Origin: Nitrososphaeraceae archaeon
Lineage (GTDB): Archaea > Thermoproteota > Nitrososphaeria > Nitrososphaerales > Nitrosopumilaceae
DNA: 6,191 bases
NCBI GenBank assembly: GCA_025922755.1
Contig: JAICHE010000075.1
Location: 1 to 6,191 of the forward strand
Direction: 5' to 3'
Numbering within the stretch: position 1 is the first letter of the stretch; each line of letters begins with the position of its first letter. The translations under genes were made by a program, and so were the position numbers. The notes beneath the pieces are model-generated. The model saw only the letters and a list, made by a program, of their open reading frames with translations. It made no database searches and had not been told where the DNA came from. Positions 4,507 to 6,191 of the stretch are shown one piece after another.

Positions 4507-5892
4507 TCAAAATCCTGAAACATTAAGTAATTTTTCTTTTATATTATCAGGATCATCTAAATCAGACCAATCTGTTGTTCCAGCACCTATTAGTGCGGCC
4601 TTGACTTGAGCAGGAGTTTTTCCTGAATTTACAGGATCAGACAAATATAATGCAGCCGCTCCTGCCACATGAGGACTTGCCATACTTGTTCCACTAATTG
4701 TATTGTAACCTCCACCTTTCCACGTGGATTCAATACAAACACCAGGAGCAATAATATCTACATCAGCACCATGATTACTAAAGTTTGCAAAAGTATCATC
4801 TTCATCATTTCTACATGTTGGAGAGCCAATACCTCCAGTCAACCCATCAAAATCGGCCAGTGCTGATACTGTGATAACTTCATCATAAGTTGCAGGTCTA
4901 AAATTATCTGAATCAGAGGCGCTATTTCCTGCAGCCACTACAAATGTTACTCCTAAAGCAACGGCATTACAAATTGCATTTCTATAAGAGTCAGTTCCAT
5001 AGCAATCTTGATTGTCATTTCCAGAGCCTCCTAAGCTCATATTTGCCACTTCAATCGTATCTGCATTGGCTGCAACCCAATTAATGCCAGCGATAACATC
5101 AGATGTCCATCCCGAACCAGCATTATTTAGTACTCTTACTGCATGTAATCTTGCACCAGGGGCAACTCCAATCACTCCTTCTTCATTATCAATAGCACCA
5201 ATGGTCCCTGCAACATGAGTTCCATGTCCATTACCATCTGCCCAACCTTTTCCAGATGCAAAGTTTATTCCTCCAACAACATTTAGATCTGGATGATTAG
5301 GATCAATTCCAGTATCTATAACAGCTACATCAACATCGGTAATTCCAGCAGCATTGCCACCTATTCTCATGATTCCATATGGAGTATTTTGCAAAGTTGG
5401 TTGTGGTGCTGGGTCTTCTATTACATCAAGTCCTTCGTCAACAAGACCATCACAATCATTGTCTTTACCGTCAGCAATCTCCGGAGCACCCGGGTAAATT
5501 GATTTATCATTATCATTACAATCACCATCACTTTTTGTATAACCATCACCATCTTTATCGGCATTAGGTCCTTTACCTGCTGGTGCAGAAATAGACATAA
5601 TGTAATCTTGTTCTATGTATTTTACCCTAGGATCCGAGGACACCTTATCTAATTGACCAGGGGGAATATTTCCACTAAATCCATTTACAGCTGTACCATA
5701 AACATGTGCTATAGACAATCCTCGCTCTTGAGCCATTTCATTTGCTACAGACCAAGGATTTACATCATCATGTAGGATTACAATGTGTCTTGGAGAATTT
5801 TGTTGCGGAGTGGCTTCTGACTGAGAAATTCCTACTACACCGATTGCTACGATTAAGATTGAAAATAAGGTTATCAGAATTCTATGGTTCAA
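4507..5892 (-). CDS. Secreted subtilisin-like (S8) serine protease with I9 propeptide and inserted MopE-type metal-binding motif
   Basis: Numbered from TTG 5892, giving 461 residues. Signal peptide: MNHR then hydrophobic ILITLFSILIVAIGVVGI (5-22). Inhibitor I9 propeptide about 35-101 (from RHIVILHDDVNPW to VKYIEQDYIMSI). Insert 112-154, Asp/Asn-rich, containing DKDGDGY, GDCNDND, YPGAPEI, DGKDNDCDG and DEG, the pattern of the MopE-type putative metal-binding motif. Catalytic S8 domain about 170-461: D193 in VAVIDTG, H223 in GNGHGTHVAG, oxyanion N323 in VVAAGNS, nucleophile S403 in GTSMASPHVAGAAAL. All catalytic residues are intact, so it should be active outside the cell. Six Cys remain after the signal peptide (C125, C147 in the insert; C297, C308, C360, C386), an even number suited to disulfides. 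No C-terminal anchor or sorting segment is seen. An ATG at 6000 is in frame, but its extra 36 residues look unlike a signal peptide and overlap the ileS promoter. Substrate unknown. Confidence 0.92.
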   Translation of the reverse strand: MNHRILITLFSILIVAIGVVGISQSEATPQQNSPRHIVILHDDVNPWSVANEMAQERGLSIAHVYGTAVNGFSGNIPPGQLDKVSSDPRVKYIEQDYIMSISAPAGKGPNADKDGDGYTKSDGDCNDNDKSIYPGAPEIADGKDNDCDGLVDEGLDVIEDPAPQPTLQNTPYGIMRIGGNAAGITDVDVAVIDTGIDPNHPDLNVVGGINFASGKGWADGNGHGTHVAGTIGAIDNEEGVIGVAPGARLHAVRVLNNAGSGWTSDVIAGINWVAANADTIEVANMSLGGSGNDNQDCYGTDSYRNAICNAVALGVTFVVAAGNSASDSDNFRPATYDEVITVSALADFDGLTGGIGSPTCRNDEDDTFANFSNHGADVDIIAPGVCIESTWKGGGYNTISGTSMASPHVAGAAALYLSDPVNSGKTPAQVKAALIGAGTTDWSDLDDPDNIKEKLLNVSGF

Positions 5893-5915
5893 TAGTAAGT
5901 AGTTCAAAATTTTGC

Positions 5916-5921
5916 ATTTAA
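5916..5921 (-). promoter_or_regulatory. Candidate TATA box for the protease gene
   Basis: Minus-strand TTAAAT, the same hexamer as in the folD promoter, is centred 26.5 bases upstream of TTG 5892, supporting that start and a leaderless message. A competing box, minus-strand ATTATAAA at 5948-5941, would instead start the transcript near 5918 and give a short leader to TTG 5907 or TTG 5892. The sequence does not decide between them. Confidence 0.35.
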
Positions 5922-5976
5922 CCCTTACTACTTGTAAATTTTTATAATTACAAAAACAAAACAGGTCAAATTTAGC

Positions 5977-5984
5977 TTTATAAT
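5977..5984 (+). promoter_or_regulatory. TATA box for ileS
   Basis: TTTATAAT is centred 27.5 bases before the ATG of ileS at 6008, so the transcript should start at or next to the ATG. The identical octamer occurs at 5941-5948, 36 bases to the left; because the element is nearly palindromic, that copy could serve the divergent protease gene. A protease start at ATG 6000 would place this promoter inside coding sequence. Confidence 0.55.
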
Positions 5985-6007
5985 AGAATGATTCGAGCAT
6001 GATTTAG

Positions 6008-6191
6008 ATGGAATTATCCACAAAATTTGATCCTAAATCAATTGAAAAAGAAGTTAATGCATACTCAAATTCCATCGATGTCAAAAAGGCAATCCAAAAC
6101 TCACAGAAGCCTGAAAAAATTCGATTCATCGAGGGTCCGCCCACCATGAATGGCATCCCTCATGCAGGTCATCTCAGAGGTCGCGTAATCA
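6008..6191 (+). CDS. ileS: Isoleucyl-tRNA synthetase, N-terminal fragment (3' end outside window)
   Basis: Class I aminoacyl-tRNA synthetase that charges tRNA-Ile. Only the first 61 codons are present. After an N-terminal helix (FDPKSIEKEVNAYSNS) comes the start of the Rossmann catalytic domain, FIEGPPTMNGIPHAGHLRGR (40-59). This contains HAGH (52-55), the class I HIGH signature, in the form and context typical of archaeal and eukaryotic-type IleS. ValS and LeuS have related signatures, but GPPTMNGIPHAGHLRGR fits IleS best. The ATG at 6008 is the first possible start because a TAG stop lies directly before it (6005-6007), and the TATA box at 5977-5984 has leaderless spacing. The gene is divergent from the protease. 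Confidence 0.93.
   Translation, partial: MELSTKFDPKSIEKEVNAYSNSIDVKKAIQNSQKPEKIRFIEGPPTMNGIPHAGHLRGRVI

Noticed and set aside
4669..5218. Plus-strand frames opposite the protease catalytic domain
   Set aside because: The minus strand encodes an intact S8 domain with all catalytic residues; these frames are shadows.
5498..5535. Microsatellite-like ATCATT/ATCACC repetition
   Set aside because: Explained by the repeated Asp, Asn and Gly codons of the metal-binding motif on the minus strand; the repeats are imperfect.
5379..5567. Plus-strand 62-residue frame with many His residues, resembling a metal-binding His-rich peptide
   Set aside because: It is the antisense of the Asp/Asn-rich codons (GAT, AAT) of the protease metal-binding insert, which read as ATC/ATT and, in another frame, CAT/CAC. 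It has no promoter and no independent support.

Overview
The window looks like a stretch of an AT-rich archaeal chromosome, most likely from an ammonia-oxidising thaumarchaeon (Nitrososphaerota, Nitrosopumilus-like). This is inferred from gene content, low GC, very short intergenic gaps, frequent TTG/GTG starts, no Shine-Dalgarno-like sites at the leading genes, and TATA-like boxes centred about 26-28 bases before start codons, which is the pattern of leaderless archaeal transcripts. Lineage was not tested by any search.

Layout from left to right: (1) positions 1-390 hold the 3' end of a helical, phasin-like protein, followed by a T-rich terminator. (2) purN (+, 462-1079) is GAR formyltransferase. 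(3) A two-gene minus-strand unit, an ABM-fold protein (1396-1680) followed by a small cupin (1076-1396), runs tail-to-tail into purN. (4) folD (+, 1783-2646) and a 5-formyltetrahydrofolate cyclo-ligase (+, 2636-3196) overlap and read divergently from the ABM/cupin unit. (5) purD (-, 3182-4444), GAR synthetase, runs tail-to-tail into the cyclo-ligase. (6) A secreted subtilisin-family (S8) protease (-, about 4507-5892) has an I9 propeptide and an inserted Asp/Asn-rich metal-binding motif. (7) The 5' end of ileS (+, 6008-6191) runs off the window.

Four of the genes form one metabolic theme. PurD makes glycinamide ribonucleotide (GAR) and PurN formylates it with 10-formyl-tetrahydrofolate. FolD produces that donor, and the cyclo-ligase returns 5-formyl-tetrahydrofolate to the active pool. 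They are close together but lie in separate transcription units on both strands, so the link is functional clustering and not a single operon. The ABM and cupin proteins have no assignable substrate.

The region is compact and mostly housekeeping. I see no CRISPR array, insertion sequence, phage gene, RNA gene or defence system. The more interesting points are the metal-binding insert between the protease propeptide and catalytic domain, the consistent leaderless promoter spacing that also resolves several start codons, the overlapping convergent gene ends, and T-runs for one strand supplied by Lys codons of the opposing gene. Non-coding gaps are all under 300 bases (391-461, 1681-1782, 4445-4506, 5893-6007) and hold only the promoters and terminators listed.
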